The notes under the pieces: model-generated
Database searches by the model: none
Told to the model about the DNA's origin: nothing
Seen by the model: the letters and a program-made list of their open reading frames with translations, nothing else
Assembly (NCBI GenBank): GCA_015064945.1
Contig: SVRF01000016.1
Span: 1-42,231 of the forward strand
Length of the DNA stretch: 42,231 nucleotides
Source: Oscillospiraceae bacterium
GTDB taxonomy: Bacteria; Bacillota; Clostridia; Oscillospirales; CAG-382
Reading direction: 5' to 3'
Shown: positions 1 to 9,610 of the stretch, piece by piece
Layout of the letters: each line of letters begins with the position of its first letter
Position numbering within the stretch: position 1 is the stretch's first letter
Made by a program: the position numbers and the translations under genes

Positions 1-46
1 CTGTGAGCCGAGGTTCGTTTTGAACGAAAAAATACAATGTAATGCA

Positions 47-76
47 GAAAATTCAGGGATGCGTCCCTGAATTTTC
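47..76. terminator. Terminator-like perfect hairpin
   Basis: A 13-bp perfect inverted repeat (GAAAATTCAGGGA and its complement) surrounds the loop TGCG. The distal arm ends in TTTTC, so it could act as an intrinsic terminator for a gene that ends before the window. No coding sequence can be assigned to 1-240. Confidence 0.5.
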
Positions 77-134
77 ATCTTTATGTGTAATTATATTTTT
101 CTTTTTTCGTGGTCTGTGCCTTTATCAGCGGTCT

Positions 135-166
135 GAGAGAGGTCACCGTGACCTCTCTTGTTTTTT
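135..166 (+). terminator. Rho-independent terminator
   Basis: A 10-bp perfect stem (AGAGAGGTCA with TGACCTCTCT, loop CCG) is followed by TGTTTTTT. It closes a plus-strand transcript coming from upstream of the window and separates it from the promoter at 177. Confidence 0.8.
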
Positions 167-176
167 AGAGTTTTTA

Positions 177-205
177 TTGACATTCGATACAACGTATTGT
201 ATAAT
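177..205 (+). promoter_or_regulatory. Consensus sigma-A promoter of the LCP-like gene
   Basis: TTGACA (177-182) and TATAAT (200-205) are separated by exactly 17 bases. It lies about 40 bases upstream of the ATG at 248. Confidence 0.85.
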
Positions 206-247
206 TAAAATGTTGTCAATAATAATTAATGGTAAGGGGGAGTGGAT

Positions 248-1282
248 ATGTCCAGCGCTTTGAGGAATTTTATAGTTACGTTCATTTTATTTTTGATAAT
301 CTTCGGAATAGGCGGTCATGTACTTGCCACTAACGTAATACCTTCCATTATAAGCTCGGAAGCCAACGCCGACAGCTCTGATGATAACACCGACAATAAC
401 GAAAATGTAAACTTGCCCGAAGAAAATCTTTCCGATGAAAATAACAGTACAAACGACGATTTTGACAGCAGCAAGATATGTGACACTTATACAATCGCTT
501 TTTTTGGTTTAGGCGTTAACGAAGAACTGGTAGAGATATATTTAATTCACATAAATAAAGATTATAAAACCAGCACATCGGTTTCTATACCGGGAAGCTC
601 CACAGCCGAAGTCGGAGGTTTTTCATTTGAAGACCTTTACCGCAAAAACGGCGCAGAATTTCTTGTTAACAAGCTCCTTTATCTTACCGGCTATACAATT
701 GACGATTATGCCTGTCTAAAAGCCGTAGATCGCAACGGCAGAGGTCATAGCATTACGGATTTGAGTAAAAGGTATACTTTTAATTACAGAGTAAACGAAG
801 CCTTTGAATATCCTGACCCTTCATACGAAAGTTATAGAGAACAGATGGAGAACAACGAAGTTTTATCGGATGAAGAGTCAGACGAAGTATCTTCAGAGGA
901 AAGCACGGAACCAATAATCCGTAATGAATATTTTTCAGTAGAGCCCGGCAATTATGCCTTACACGGCATAACCAACGGCATTAATAACTACGCTATTCTT
1001 TTGGATAGTGAGTATAACCCCAATGCATATGCGATATATGAAGATTTCTTCAAGCGCATCGTCAACAACTTATCCTCAAAAGACAGTATAGATGATCAAG
1101 CAGCTTTGTTCAGATGTTTTGACAACAAAACTTTTTCTGTCGACAATTATGCCGGTACGGATGTCGCAAATTACTTATTTAAATATAACAATCAACAAAT
1201 AAGCTGTGATTGTGAAAAAATTTCAGATTGGGACAATTTAAGAACCATTTTAAAGGCCAAAGAAAAAGGCGTTACCGAGTAA
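248..1282 (+). CDS. LCP-like (LytR-CpsA-Psr-related) membrane-anchored extracellular protein
   Basis: A 344-residue protein with one N-terminal membrane segment (about residues 6-26) and an acidic Asn/Ser/Asp-rich linker. A domain of about 120 residues follows whose pattern resembles LytR-CpsA-Psr phosphotransferases: a hydrophobic strand, then VSIPGSS, then VNKLLYLTGYTIDDYACLKAVD. LCP enzymes attach anionic polymers to peptidoglycan. The conserved SIPRD motif is SIPGSS here and the arginines that hold the lipid pyrophosphate are not evident, so it may be inactive or a distant relative. A second acidic linker leads to a C-terminal part I do not recognise. The ATG at 248 is chosen over a GTG at 242 because AAGGGGG at 234-240 sits about 7 bases before it. 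Confidence 0.5.
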   Translation: MSSALRNFIVTFILFLIIFGIGGHVLATNVIPSIISSEANADSSDDNTDNNENVNLPEENLSDENNSTNDDFDSSKICDTYTIAFFGLGVNEELVEIYLIHINKDYKTSTSVSIPGSSTAEVGGFSFEDLYRKNGAEFLVNKLLYLTGYTIDDYACLKAVDRNGRGHSITDLSKRYTFNYRVNEAFEYPDPSYESYREQMENNEVLSDEESDEVSSEESTEPIIRNEYFSVEPGNYALHGITNGINNYAILLDSEYNPNAYAIYEDFFKRIVNNLSSKDSIDDQAALFRCFDNKTFSVDNYAGTDVANYLFKYNNQQISCDCEKISDWDNLRTILKAKEKGVTE

Positions 1283-1315
1283 ATTATTAACTGTTAAGGA
1301 TGGTGTGAAATTACA

Positions 1316-2584
1316 ATGAAAGTCGAAACAAAATGCATACACGAGGGTTATAAACCCCAAAACGGCGCTCCTTTAGCGCTTCCAATTTATCAAAGCACAA
1401 CGTATACTTACGACTCTACAGAGCATATAGGTAAACTTTTCGACTTACAAGCCGACGGCCATATGTACAGTAGGATTTCTAATCCCACTGTTGCTTATGT
1501 AGAAGAAAAAATCGCAGCTTTGGAAGGTGGCGTTGCCGCAGTATGTATGACATCAGGTCAAACTGCATCTTTCTTGTCATTATTTAACATTCTCGGCGTT
1601 GGGGACAGTTTTTTGTGTTCATCACGAATTTACGGCGGCACAATTAATTTGTTTTCTGTTACAATGAAGCGCATGGGAATAGAGTGCATATATTTTGACG
1701 ACGACATGTCCGATGCCGAAATAGAGGCTCTCATCAAATCCAATACGAAAGCAATATTTGCCGAATCATTAGCAAATCCTGCGCTATCTGTTCTCGATAT
1801 TCGCAGAATCGCTGATTTGGCGCACAAGCACGGAATGCCCCTTATTGTAGATAACACTTTCCCCACCCCTATTCTCTGCAGACCGCTCGAGCACGGTGCG
1901 GACATCGTTATCCACTCCACAACCAAGTATATGGACGGTCATGCTGTGCAGGTCGGCGGTGTTGTCGTTGACGGTGGTTCATTTGATTGGGCAAAGAACG
2001 GTTACACTTGTCTTTCCGAACCTGATGAGTCTTATCACGGTGTTATTTACACCGAAAGCTTCGGTAAGGCGGCGTATGCAACAAAACTTAGGACACAGCT
2101 TATACGCGACCTCGGCACATACCCACCTGCAAGTGCTGCATTTCTTTTGGATTTGGGCTTGCAGTCCTTGGCAGTAAGAATGGAAAAGCATTCGAGCAAC
2201 GCGCTTGCTGCCGCCAAATTCTTAAAGCAACACGATATGATAGAAAGCGTTTCTTATCCCGGGCTAGAGGGCGACAAGTATTACGACTTAGCCAAAAAGT
2301 ATCTCCCTAACGGCAGTAGCGGCGTTGTTTCTCTTACAATTAAGGGTGGCAAAACAAATGCGGTTAAATTTATGGATGCGCTAAAACTTGCCAAAAACGT
2401 AGTTCACGTTGCAACCGTCCATACCTGCGTGCTGCATCCTGCCAGCGAAACACACCGTCAACTTACCGATGAACAGCTTTTGGCTGCAGGCATAAACCCC
2501 GGTATGATAAGGTTGTCTGTTGGCATAGAAAACATTGACGATATAATAGAAGATTTGAAAAACGGTCTTGCGCAATGCGAGTAA
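1316..2584 (+). CDS. metY: O-acetylhomoserine aminocarboxypropyltransferase (MetY)
   Basis: A 422-residue PLP enzyme of the Cys/Met-metabolism family. It makes homocysteine from O-acetylhomoserine and sulfide by direct sulfhydrylation, in the cytoplasm. Visible motifs include YSRISNPT near the N-terminus, SGQTA, the PLP-binding VDNTFPTP, the Schiff-base lysine in STTKYMDGH, and the long MetY-type insert after GGVVVDGG. Length and start (ETKCIHEG) fit the MetY subgroup rather than the shorter MetB/MetC. It overlaps rlmH by 10 bases, so the two are co-transcribed. The MetA at 36630 has the acetyl-CoA signature, which makes a matching two-step route. No SAM riboswitch or T-box is visible upstream. 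Confidence 0.93.
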   Translation: MKVETKCIHEGYKPQNGAPLALPIYQSTTYTYDSTEHIGKLFDLQADGHMYSRISNPTVAYVEEKIAALEGGVAAVCMTSGQTASFLSLFNILGVGDSFLCSSRIYGGTINLFSVTMKRMGIECIYFDDDMSDAEIEALIKSNTKAIFAESLANPALSVLDIRRIADLAHKHGMPLIVDNTFPTPILCRPLEHGADIVIHSTTKYMDGHAVQVGGVVVDGGSFDWAKNGYTCLSEPDESYHGVIYTESFGKAAYATKLRTQLIRDLGTYPPASAAFLLDLGLQSLAVRMEKHSSNALAAAKFLKQHDMIESVSYPGLEGDKYYDLAKKYLPNGSSGVVSLTIKGGKTNAVKFMDALKLAKNVVHVATVHTCVLHPASETHRQLTDEQLLAAGINPGMIRLSVGIENIDDIIEDLKNGLAQCE

Positions 2585-3054
2585 CTCTTATTTACGTAGG
2601 TTTAACGAGCGAAAAGTTTTATACAGAAGCCTGTGCAGAATACGAAAAGCGCATCGGTGCTTTTGCGGATTTTAAAAGCATTTGCATAAAAGAAGAAAAA
2701 ATCGAAAACGAAACTTCCAGGGCACAAATTGAAAAAGCTTTATCCTTGGAAGAACAACGTATTAAAGCAGCTATACCCAAAAACAGCCTTATCGTAACTT
2801 TATGCATCGAAGGAAAAAGCCTTTCGTCAGAAGGAGTAGCAAAGCTCATCGAGGATAATGCAAGCAAGGGCGTGTCCTCCATTGTATTTGTAATCGGCAG
2901 CAGCCACGGAATTTCTACCGCCCTAAAGGCTTCTTCTGCATATAAGCTTTCCATGTCTGCCATGACCTTTCCGCATATGTTGGCAAGGGTAATGCTTACT
3001 GAACAGATATACAGGGCTTTTACGATTATCAATGGCAAAAATTATCATAAATAA
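2575..3054 (+). CDS. rlmH: 23S rRNA pseudouridine(1915) N3-methyltransferase RlmH
   Basis: A 159-residue SPOUT methyltransferase that modifies helix 69 of 23S rRNA in assembled ribosomes. The C-terminal knot signature is clear: FVIGSSHG, then LSMSAMTFPHMLARVMLTEQ, then IYRAF and the terminal NGKNYHK. Full family length. Its ATG lies inside the end of metY, so translation is probably coupled. Confidence 0.95.
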   Translation: MRVTLIYVGLTSEKFYTEACAEYEKRIGAFADFKSICIKEEKIENETSRAQIEKALSLEEQRIKAAIPKNSLIVTLCIEGKSLSSEGVAKLIEDNASKGVSSIVFVIGSSHGISTALKASSAYKLSMSAMTFPHMLARVMLTEQIYRAFTIINGKNYHK

Positions 3055-3067
3055 TTTTAAAATATAC

Positions 3068-3096
3068 TTGAAAAGGTTTTATATTTGTGATATATT
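3068..3096 (+). promoter_or_regulatory. Promoter of the ferredoxin gene
   Basis: TTGAAA (3068-3073) and TATATT (3091-3096) are 17 bases apart, about 30 bases upstream of the ferredoxin start and just after rlmH. Confidence 0.75.
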
Positions 3097-3126
3097 AGGG
3101 ATGTAAAAACTCAAGGAGGTGCTTTT

Positions 3127-3300
3127 ATGGCATATTGTATTTCTAAGGACACTTGTATCGGTTGCGGCACCTGCGAAGGCGAATGCCCTATCGGTGCTAT
3201 CGCTGTAGGCGCAGACGGTAAGTATGCAATCGATGCTGACGCTTGCATCAGTTGTGGCGCATGTGCAGGCGCTTGCCCTGTTGACGCAATTGCGGAATAA
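3127..3300 (+). CDS. Clostridial-type 2[4Fe-4S] ferredoxin
   Basis: A 57-residue electron carrier, MAYCISKDTC to PVDAIAE. It has two perfect CxxCxxCxxxCP cluster motifs: Cys10, 13, 16, 20 and Cys40, 43, 46, 50. This spacing and length are those of the classical clostridial ferredoxin that serves pyruvate:ferredoxin oxidoreductase, hydrogenase and Rnf-type systems. The AAGGAGGT at 3113-3120 is an ideal ribosome binding site. It has its own promoter and terminator, so it is monocistronic and probably highly expressed. Confidence 0.97.
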   Translation: MAYCISKDTCIGCGTCEGECPIGAIAVGADGKYAIDADACISCGACAGACPVDAIAE

Positions 3301-3318
3301 TTTCGCATTTTAGGTATT

Positions 3319-3360
3319 TCGCCCACTGACCTTGTTTTTTACATAGGTTGTGGGCGCTTT
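3319..3360 (+). terminator. Terminator after ferredoxin
   Basis: CGCCCAC (3320-3326) pairs with GTGGGCG (3350-3356) around an imperfect inner stem and a T-rich loop, followed by CTTTACTTTT. It sits just after the ferredoxin stop and before the next start. Confidence 0.6.
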
Positions 3361-3380
3361 ACTTTTATATGAGTGGTTTT

Positions 3381-4049
3381 ATGGAATATACAAAAACAAC
3401 GGAAATTAACAACGGTATTTACTTAGAAGAATACACTGACGGTTTGCTCTTTGGTACAGATGCTTTGCTTTTATCGCGTTTTGTCAAGGGCGATCCAAAA
3501 AAAGTCGCGGTCGACATTGGTTGCGGAAGCGGCGCCGTTTCTTTACTTTTGCTGTCAGAAAATAAAGCGATGCATATAACCGGTATTGAAATACAGGAAA
3601 AGTATGCCCTGCTTTCTTTAAAGAATGCCTCAACAAACGGATTTAAAAATCGCTTTTCCTGTGTTAACGGCGACGCAAGAAACCCGAAGGGTTTATTTGA
3701 AGCTGAAAATGCTGATTATGTTGTATCTAATCCCCCCTTTATGAAAGCTAACGGAGGAAAATTCAACATAAACCAAAGCAAAACAATTGCGCGCCACGAA
3801 GAATTTTTACCGGCGGATGATTTATGCAAAGCAGCTTCGTTATTTTTAAAATACGGTGGCTCTTTCTATGTAGTTTACCGTCCCGAAAGATTATGCACAC
3901 TTATTACCGCACTTAAGACAAACAACTTAGAGCCAAAGCGAATTGAGTTTATGATGGCGAATAACGAGCAAAAGTCTCCCTCCCTTGTGTTTGTCGAAGC
4001 TAAAAAGGGCGGTGCAGAGGGAGTAAGCATAAGGTTTATAACGCCTTAA
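3381..4049 (+). CDS. tRNA1(Val) A37 N6-methyltransferase-like protein (TrmN6/YfiC family)
   Basis: A 222-residue class I SAM-dependent methyltransferase. Motif I is VDIGCGSGAVSLLLL, the acidic residue after motif I is in GIEIQEKYA, and the N6-adenine type catalytic motif is NPPF in VVSNPPFMKANGG, followed by ARHE. These fit the TrmN6/YfiC family that methylates N6 of A37 in tRNA. The start at 3381 (MEYTKTTEINNG) is preferred because the family begins just before the IYLEEYTDGLLFGTDALLL block; an ATG at 3369 in frame is possible. The ribosome binding site is weak (GAGTGG). Exact tRNA target is inferred from family only. Confidence 0.8.
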   Translation: MEYTKTTEINNGIYLEEYTDGLLFGTDALLLSRFVKGDPKKVAVDIGCGSGAVSLLLLSENKAMHITGIEIQEKYALLSLKNASTNGFKNRFSCVNGDARNPKGLFEAENADYVVSNPPFMKANGGKFNINQSKTIARHEEFLPADDLCKAASLFLKYGGSFYVVYRPERLCTLITALKTNNLEPKRIEFMMANNEQKSPSLVFVEAKKGGAEGVSIRFITP

Positions 4050-4078
4050 TAATTATACGGCATTCAGGAGGTGTTAGC

Positions 4079-7000
4079 GTGAAGAGGATATTATCATTTT
4101 TAATAGCGGCAATAATATTATGCTCTAATATTGTGCCTGTCGTTTCGTTTGCACAATTTGACGCCAATCCTTTTTCAGCCTTGGATGAATGCCGTGAAGC
4201 CAGCATAAAGCAAGGGCTTGGTCGCCATCTAAACACCTCGGCACCCTCTACAGCAAAAACGCCTTCAAGCGGTTTACGATACGCAGTAAAATTCAAGACT
4301 ACCCCTTCCCTTTTAACAGTCTATGATTGTGTTTCGCAGTATGACTATACCCTGCTTTCCGACAGCACGGAAAGAATGTTTGCTTTGCGTATTAACAACC
4401 TTTCCGATTTTCGCAACAAATACGGAAGCATTGTCGAATTTATTGAGGAAGATGAAAAACTTTCAATTTCCGCAGTTGTTAATGACCCTATGTCTGATAC
4501 GCAGTGGGAACTTGAAAGCTTGAACGCATACAGCGCTTGGGATATTGCTACGGGAAGCAATGATGTTACTGTTGCAATATTGGACAGCGGTGTATACCGT
4601 GGTCATGAAGACTTCGTTGGGGTAGATATATTAGCAGGTTATGACGCTGTTGTGGACACAGAAGGTGTAAATGCTGATTATAACGGACACGGTACAAAAA
4701 TCGCTTCCATAATTGCTGCCGCCAATAACAACCGCACAGGTATGGCAAGCCTTGGTGCGGGTTTGAGTATATTACCCATACGTGTGAGCGACAGCACGGG
4801 GTTTGTGTATTCTACAGATTTTATACAAGCGCTATATTTTGCCGCCGATAGCGGAGCAGATATAATCAATATGAGCTTTGGCGGATATGTGTATTCTGCT
4901 GCAGAGGAAGCTGCGGCAGAGTATGCTGCGAGCAGAGGCTGTATTTTAGTTGCGGCTGCAGGAAACGAAGGTACAGACATTAAATACGCCGGAATGAAGG
5001 CATATCCCGCCTCTTACGCAAACGTAATAAGTGTTGGCTCTGTTAACAGCAAAGGCGAACACTGCTCATTTTCTCAATACAATGATGCTGTTGATTTAGT
5101 TGCCCCGGGAGAAGAGCTTACTGTCGCTAATGCATACGGAGAATACGAAATTGAAAACGGCACATCTTTTTCAACAGCGTATGTAAGTGCCGTTATCGGT
5201 CTTGCGCTTTCAGCTATAGATGACGGTATCGGTTTCACATCAGAGCAGTTTGTTACGCTTGTAGCTTCCTTAAACGGTAATTCAAAAAGTGATATTTATG
5301 GTTACGGTTTTATCAATGCAGCAGAAATTCTTTCTGCAATTAATCGCCCCCTGTACTCAGGTGTCGTTGATAACGGCGTTTATCACAAAAATATAAACAT
5401 AAACTTTAATCGCGGATTAGCTTCTTTGGATGGCGAGGTCTTTGAAAGCGGCGATATGGTTCTTGTTAGCGGGAAGCACACCCTTACTATTGAGGACGGA
5501 GATGCGCTTATATCCATCGACTTCATTACCGATAATATTCCGTTAACTTATGAATACACTGAGGACGATAACAAGGCTACTATAAATTTCAATCGAGGCA
5601 CAGCAACCCTGGACGGTGTGCCCTACTTGTCGGGTGCGCCTATAAGCTCCAATGGCAAACATTTATTTGTTCTAACCGGTCCTTACGGAAACAACACTCA
5701 ATATTCCTTTGAATGTAATTTTAGCGCGCCAGTAATATTCGGAGTAGAAAACGGGGGATTTTATACAGAACCTGTGCGTATTACAACAACTGATGCAGAT
5801 TCTTTGCTTTTGAACGGGGTTCCTTTTAATTCAGGCGATGTGGTTGCGGCTAACGGCGCATATACGATAACCGCTAACAAAAATAATTCAACTTCAACGG
5901 TTCGCTTCACCATAGCCAACCCAGATGTCGCTTTATATGATGCGTCTGTAACATCAGCTAAACTGATTGTAGATGACGCTTATCAAACAGTATGCCTTTA
6001 CAACGATATAATCTCAGGACTACGCATACTTGACACAGACAATTTAAACAAAACAAAAAGCTTTTTAAGAACAGAATACAGCATACTCAATCATTCGTTT
6101 TACGGAGAGTATATAGTTTTATTGCACAGTCAAGGCTTTTCTCTGATCAGTAGAATAGAACTTGCCAACGGAACAGCAAGTCCTACGTATTACAATTTTT
6201 CGCGTTCTTCTTTAGCTGGCGTAATCGCTGACGGCAGTGTTGTGTATATATCCGAACATTCTCCAAAAAACTATTCATTACGCAAGGTAAATATAGAAAA
6301 CAAAAACGACGACTTGATTACCGAGCTTAATGAACACTATAAATATATATGTTATTGTGACGGTACTGTAGCAATAGCTACGGAAAATGGTGTTGTTTGC
6401 GGATATAATTTACGTGGAGAGCGAATTTTTAAAAATTCCACAGGTTTTACAGCTACAGGGATAATTCTTTTCGATGACTGTTTTACAACAGGTAAATATA
6501 TTTACAACAAAGCGTCCAAGGCACCGTTGTTTACAATACAAGATGAAGAAACTCCTATATGTTTCCACAACGGTTTTTTAATAACTGACCGTTCTGTATA
6601 CGATGTGACATCGGGCATACGCGTCGGACAATTCGAACACCCAATAAACCATATCTTTCTAACAGAAAATGCAGTATACAAATATTTGTCGAATGCAAAA
6701 ATCGAAGTTATAAAATCAAACGAAGCGTATGAGTTGAATACTGTTAACAAAAAGTTAAATGCGGCCGACTGTACAACAATATACGCAACGGAACCTGAGC
6801 AGACATCTGTCTTTTCTGAAACTATAAGTTTGCAATCTAATCACCAGATTACAGATGTAGCTATAGATTTCGAAAGCGGAATACTTTATGCTATAAGCAC
6901 AGCAGACAAGTCTTTGCTATGCTTTGATACAGAAAATTTTAGTTTTATAAAAAGCTTTAATTTGAGATACGCTCCGTCTTCTATATGTCATAACGGAAAA

Positions 7001-9550
7001 AATATCTATATTTCCTTTGAAGATATTGCTGTAATTTGTTCATTATCAGGCATTAACGATGAATGCGTATATACTAACAGTCCGCGTGCATATACGGCGA
7101 TAAAAGCTTGTGGCGACACTATTTTCGGCTTGAATACCGCAGGCGATTTGTACAGCTTTATGTCAAGTTCACCTCAAAATTCTGTTGCTGTAATAAAAGA
7201 ACAAAAAATAATAGATTTTGATATAGGAAAAAACTGTATTTTTGCTCTTCTTAAACCAAGTACGGTAGCTCTTGTATATAAAATTTCAATGGATAACTTT
7301 AGCATCGAGAGTTCAGCTACACTTAATACCGAAATTTGTAATATTGTGGCTACAGAAAACTTTGTGTTTATTGGTAATAAGGCCTTCGACGCAGATAAGC
7401 TAAAATTACAGCGTTCTTTCGAGGATGCTGTATGCTTCGCTGACAAACAATACGTTGTTACAAGCACAGCTTTGTACAGAACAAGCAATTTTGAACAGTT
7501 GGGTAAACATCCCTATGACACTACCCTGCCGATTTTTGACGACAAACACAATTATTTTAGCTTTTACGGTAATACGGTTTTAAAAGTTAAGGCCTGTTCA
7601 GAAAATTTGTATGATGTCCCAAAAATAGAAGGCATTACCGATGATGCAACTTTACAAGGACCTGTAACGCCCACATACAGTTACGGCGTTGGATATGTTG
7701 ACGGCTCCCAAATTGCCCCCGGTGATTTGGTAGAAAACGGTGGCAGGCATACTTTTACCTTATGTTTACCCTTTGGTATACAAAAAAGTTATAGCTTTTA
7801 CATTGAAGCCGTTATTAACAGAATAGATTTAAATTACGCTAAGACTACCATTGGCGTAAATGAAAGCATAAGCGCTACTGTTTCTGCTTATCCCTTACCT
7901 ACAGTTAATGTTGATACGGTTTATGAGGCAAGTAACGGAAATGCCGTAGTATACGAAGACGGGACTGTTATAGGAGTTACTCCGGGTGAATGTGTCATTA
8001 CAGCGATGACCGTTGACGGTCTGCACAGCGCTTCGTTTACATTGAATATTACCGAAAGTTCCATTATTTTTGACAGTAGTTATTTCAAAGAAAAGGATAA
8101 CAATATTGTTGGCAACATTTCACCGGGTACAAGCATTGAAGCTATGCTTTCAGCAGTTTCTACAACTAACGGTTTGGTTATTGCCACCACAAAAGACAAT
8201 ATCCATCTTGACAGCGGCGTCATAACCACCGATATGAAAGCCGTGTTGTATAATGTTAACGGTGAATTAATAGACGAACGTTTTTTGTCTGTTATCGGTG
8301 ATTTAGATTGTGACGGATATATAACCGCAAACGACTATTGCGTTTTGGAAACTTTATCCGCACAGCCTGACAGTATGAGCCTTGCAATAAGAGATGCAGC
8401 GGATGTAGACGGAAACGGAAGCATAGACGCTTTTGACGCTTTGACTTTGAAGGAGCATTTGTTGGGTCAGAACTTTTTTACAGACCCCAATACAACCATA
8501 CAAAGAACTGCACGAGCCGCTATGCATCTGATAATGCCAAATCAAATATCCAAAAACACAACCTTCTCTTCAGGCATTACATTAACGAATGCGCAAAACG
8601 TAAGCGGTGTTGCAGGAAAGATATGTTTTGATTCTGCAGCATATACAGTTATCGATGTTTCTGTTATAGGCGCCGCAAATATAGGATTTTATACAATAGA
8701 AGCTGACGGCATACACTTTTTTGTTAAGTGTAATCCGCTTCTTGAAACCCAAGTTGTAGCTATAATAAGCTTTAATGCGGTTAAAGCGATAGACGAAGTA
8801 CAAAATCCATACGTTTCTGTTGAGGACATAGTTCTGTACGACGGTAGCGCCGCAATATGCGCTCCAATCAAGAACACACCGAAGATTTCTGAGACCCCGA
8901 TTAACGACATAAAAGTGTTTAATTTACCAGACTTTGTATTCCAAGACGAAATTTTAAATTATTCGTTGGATCTGCCTCAAGCCTCTTCATATGTATATAT
9001 TTCCGCTTATCCCAGCGAAAGCTTCAATATCACGGGTAACACACAATTCGTAGGAGACACAGCAGAGTTTTCGGTTATCTCTAACTCTGCAGAAGGGAAA
9101 ACAAAATACAACTTTATATGTTCTACGCTTCAAGCAGATATACCTGTTACGGATAATACCAATGTCGGAAAGAACGACAATTCGTTTTTGCGCGATGTTG
9201 AAGTATTAAACGGATGTTTATCACCACGGTTTGACAAGGACATCATTGATTACTACATTGTTTGTGATGTTCCTGATAGCGTTAAAATAACCGCTTCTCC
9301 GGAACACATAAATGCTGTTGTTTCAATAGAAAATGAAGCTGGGTTGATAACGGTTAAATGCACTGCAGAAAGCGGTTCTTCTACGACTTACCGTTTTCAT
9401 TTAACGGCGGGTGCACCTTATGAAATTCCTAAAACACAAGATTTTAATATAAAAAAATGGTTATGGATTGCTATTGGTGCAGTTGCGGTCGCTTTGCTTG
9501 CTGCCTTAACCAGTCACCAAGTTAAAGTTATAACAAAAAAGGATCGTTAA
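4079..9550 (+). CDS. Giant multidomain membrane-anchored subtilase with propeller, Big2, dockerin and cohesin-like modules
   Basis: An 1823-residue exported protein starting at a GTG with AGGAGGTG at 4066-4073. It has a signal peptide (about 1-25) and a peptidase S8 domain (about 155-420) with triad Asp169 (ILDSGVY), His204 (NGHGT) and Ser363 (NGTSFS). AAGNEG carries the oxyanion Asn. Next come three related beta-sandwich repeats (about 426-617, with FNRGxAxLDG in the first two). Then a long beta-rich region (about 620-1180) looks like a propeller, a fourth such repeat follows, then a Big2 domain (about 1246-1325). A type I dockerin (about 1405-1462) has GDLDCDGYITANDY and DVDGNGSIDAFD. A cohesin-like sandwich (about 1475-1605), two cadherin-like sandwiches, and a C-terminal membrane helix (about 1791-1812) with a basic tail complete it. 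Likely a cell-surface protease; the substrate is unknown. Confidence 0.88.
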   Translation: MKRILSFLIAAIILCSNIVPVVSFAQFDANPFSALDECREASIKQGLGRHLNTSAPSTAKTPSSGLRYAVKFKTTPSLLTVYDCVSQYDYTLLSDSTERMFALRINNLSDFRNKYGSIVEFIEEDEKLSISAVVNDPMSDTQWELESLNAYSAWDIATGSNDVTVAILDSGVYRGHEDFVGVDILAGYDAVVDTEGVNADYNGHGTKIASIIAAANNNRTGMASLGAGLSILPIRVSDSTGFVYSTDFIQALYFAADSGADIINMSFGGYVYSAAEEAAAEYAASRGCILVAAAGNEGTDIKYAGMKAYPASYANVISVGSVNSKGEHCSFSQYNDAVDLVAPGEELTVANAYGEYEIENGTSFSTAYVSAVIGLALSAIDDGIGFTSEQFVTLVASLNGNSKSDIYGYGFINAAEILSAINRPLYSGVVDNGVYHKNININFNRGLASLDGEVFESGDMVLVSGKHTLTIEDGDALISIDFITDNIPLTYEYTEDDNKATINFNRGTATLDGVPYLSGAPISSNGKHLFVLTGPYGNNTQYSFECNFSAPVIFGVENGGFYTEPVRITTTDADSLLLNGVPFNSGDVVAANGAYTITANKNNSTSTVRFTIANPDVALYDASVTSAKLIVDDAYQTVCLYNDIISGLRILDTDNLNKTKSFLRTEYSILNHSFYGEYIVLLHSQGFSLISRIELANGTASPTYYNFSRSSLAGVIADGSVVYISEHSPKNYSLRKVNIENKNDDLITELNEHYKYICYCDGTVAIATENGVVCGYNLRGERIFKNSTGFTATGIILFDDCFTTGKYIYNKASKAPLFTIQDEETPICFHNGFLITDRSVYDVTSGIRVGQFEHPINHIFLTENAVYKYLSNAKIEVIKSNEAYELNTVNKKLNAADCTTIYATEPEQTSVFSETISLQSNHQITDVAIDFESGILYAISTADKSLLCFDTENFSFIKSFNLRYAPSSICHNGKNIYISFEDIAVICSLSGINDECVYTNSPRAYTAIKACGDTIFGLNTAGDLYSFMSSSPQNSVAVIKEQKIIDFDIGKNCIFALLKPSTVALVYKISMDNFSIESSATLNTEICNIVATENFVFIGNKAFDADKLKLQRSFEDAVCFADKQYVVTSTALYRTSNFEQLGKHPYDTTLPIFDDKHNYFSFYGNTVLKVKACSENLYDVPKIEGITDDATLQGPVTPTYSYGVGYVDGSQIAPGDLVENGGRHTFTLCLPFGIQKSYSFYIEAVINRIDLNYAKTTIGVNESISATVSAYPLPTVNVDTVYEASNGNAVVYEDGTVIGVTPGECVITAMTVDGLHSASFTLNITESSIIFDSSYFKEKDNNIVGNISPGTSIEAMLSAVSTTNGLVIATTKDNIHLDSGVITTDMKAVLYNVNGELIDERFLSVIGDLDCDGYITANDYCVLETLSAQPDSMSLAIRDAADVDGNGSIDAFDALTLKEHLLGQNFFTDPNTTIQRTARAAMHLIMPNQISKNTTFSSGITLTNAQNVSGVAGKICFDSAAYTVIDVSVIGAANIGFYTIEADGIHFFVKCNPLLETQVVAIISFNAVKAIDEVQNPYVSVEDIVLYDGSAAICAPIKNTPKISETPINDIKVFNLPDFVFQDEILNYSLDLPQASSYVYISAYPSESFNITGNTQFVGDTAEFSVISNSAEGKTKYNFICSTLQADIPVTDNTNVGKNDNSFLRDVEVLNGCLSPRFDKDIIDYYIVCDVPDSVKITASPEHINAVVSIENEAGLITVKCTAESGSSTTYRFHLTAGAPYEIPKTQDFNIKKWLWIAIGAVAVALLAALTSHQVKVITKKDR

Positions 9551-9555
9551 CAAAA

Positions 9556-9592
9556 ATGGGGATGTAAAAAACTAAGTTTTTTACATCCCCAT
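9556..9592. terminator. Bidirectional terminator between convergent genes
   Basis: An 18-bp perfect inverted repeat around one central base (9574), with A and T runs in the arms. It lies between the convergent subtilase gene and the gene at 9611-10075 and can end both transcripts. Confidence 0.85.
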
Positions 9593-9610
9593 CGCTTTAA
9601 TTTAACGCTT

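Noticed and set aside
1283..1315. Riboswitch or T-box before metY
   Set aside because: The gap is only 33 bases and has no room for such a structure.
9556..9592. Perfect inverted repeat as an insertion-sequence end
   Set aside because: It lies between the stops of two convergent genes and has the A/T runs of a bidirectional terminator.
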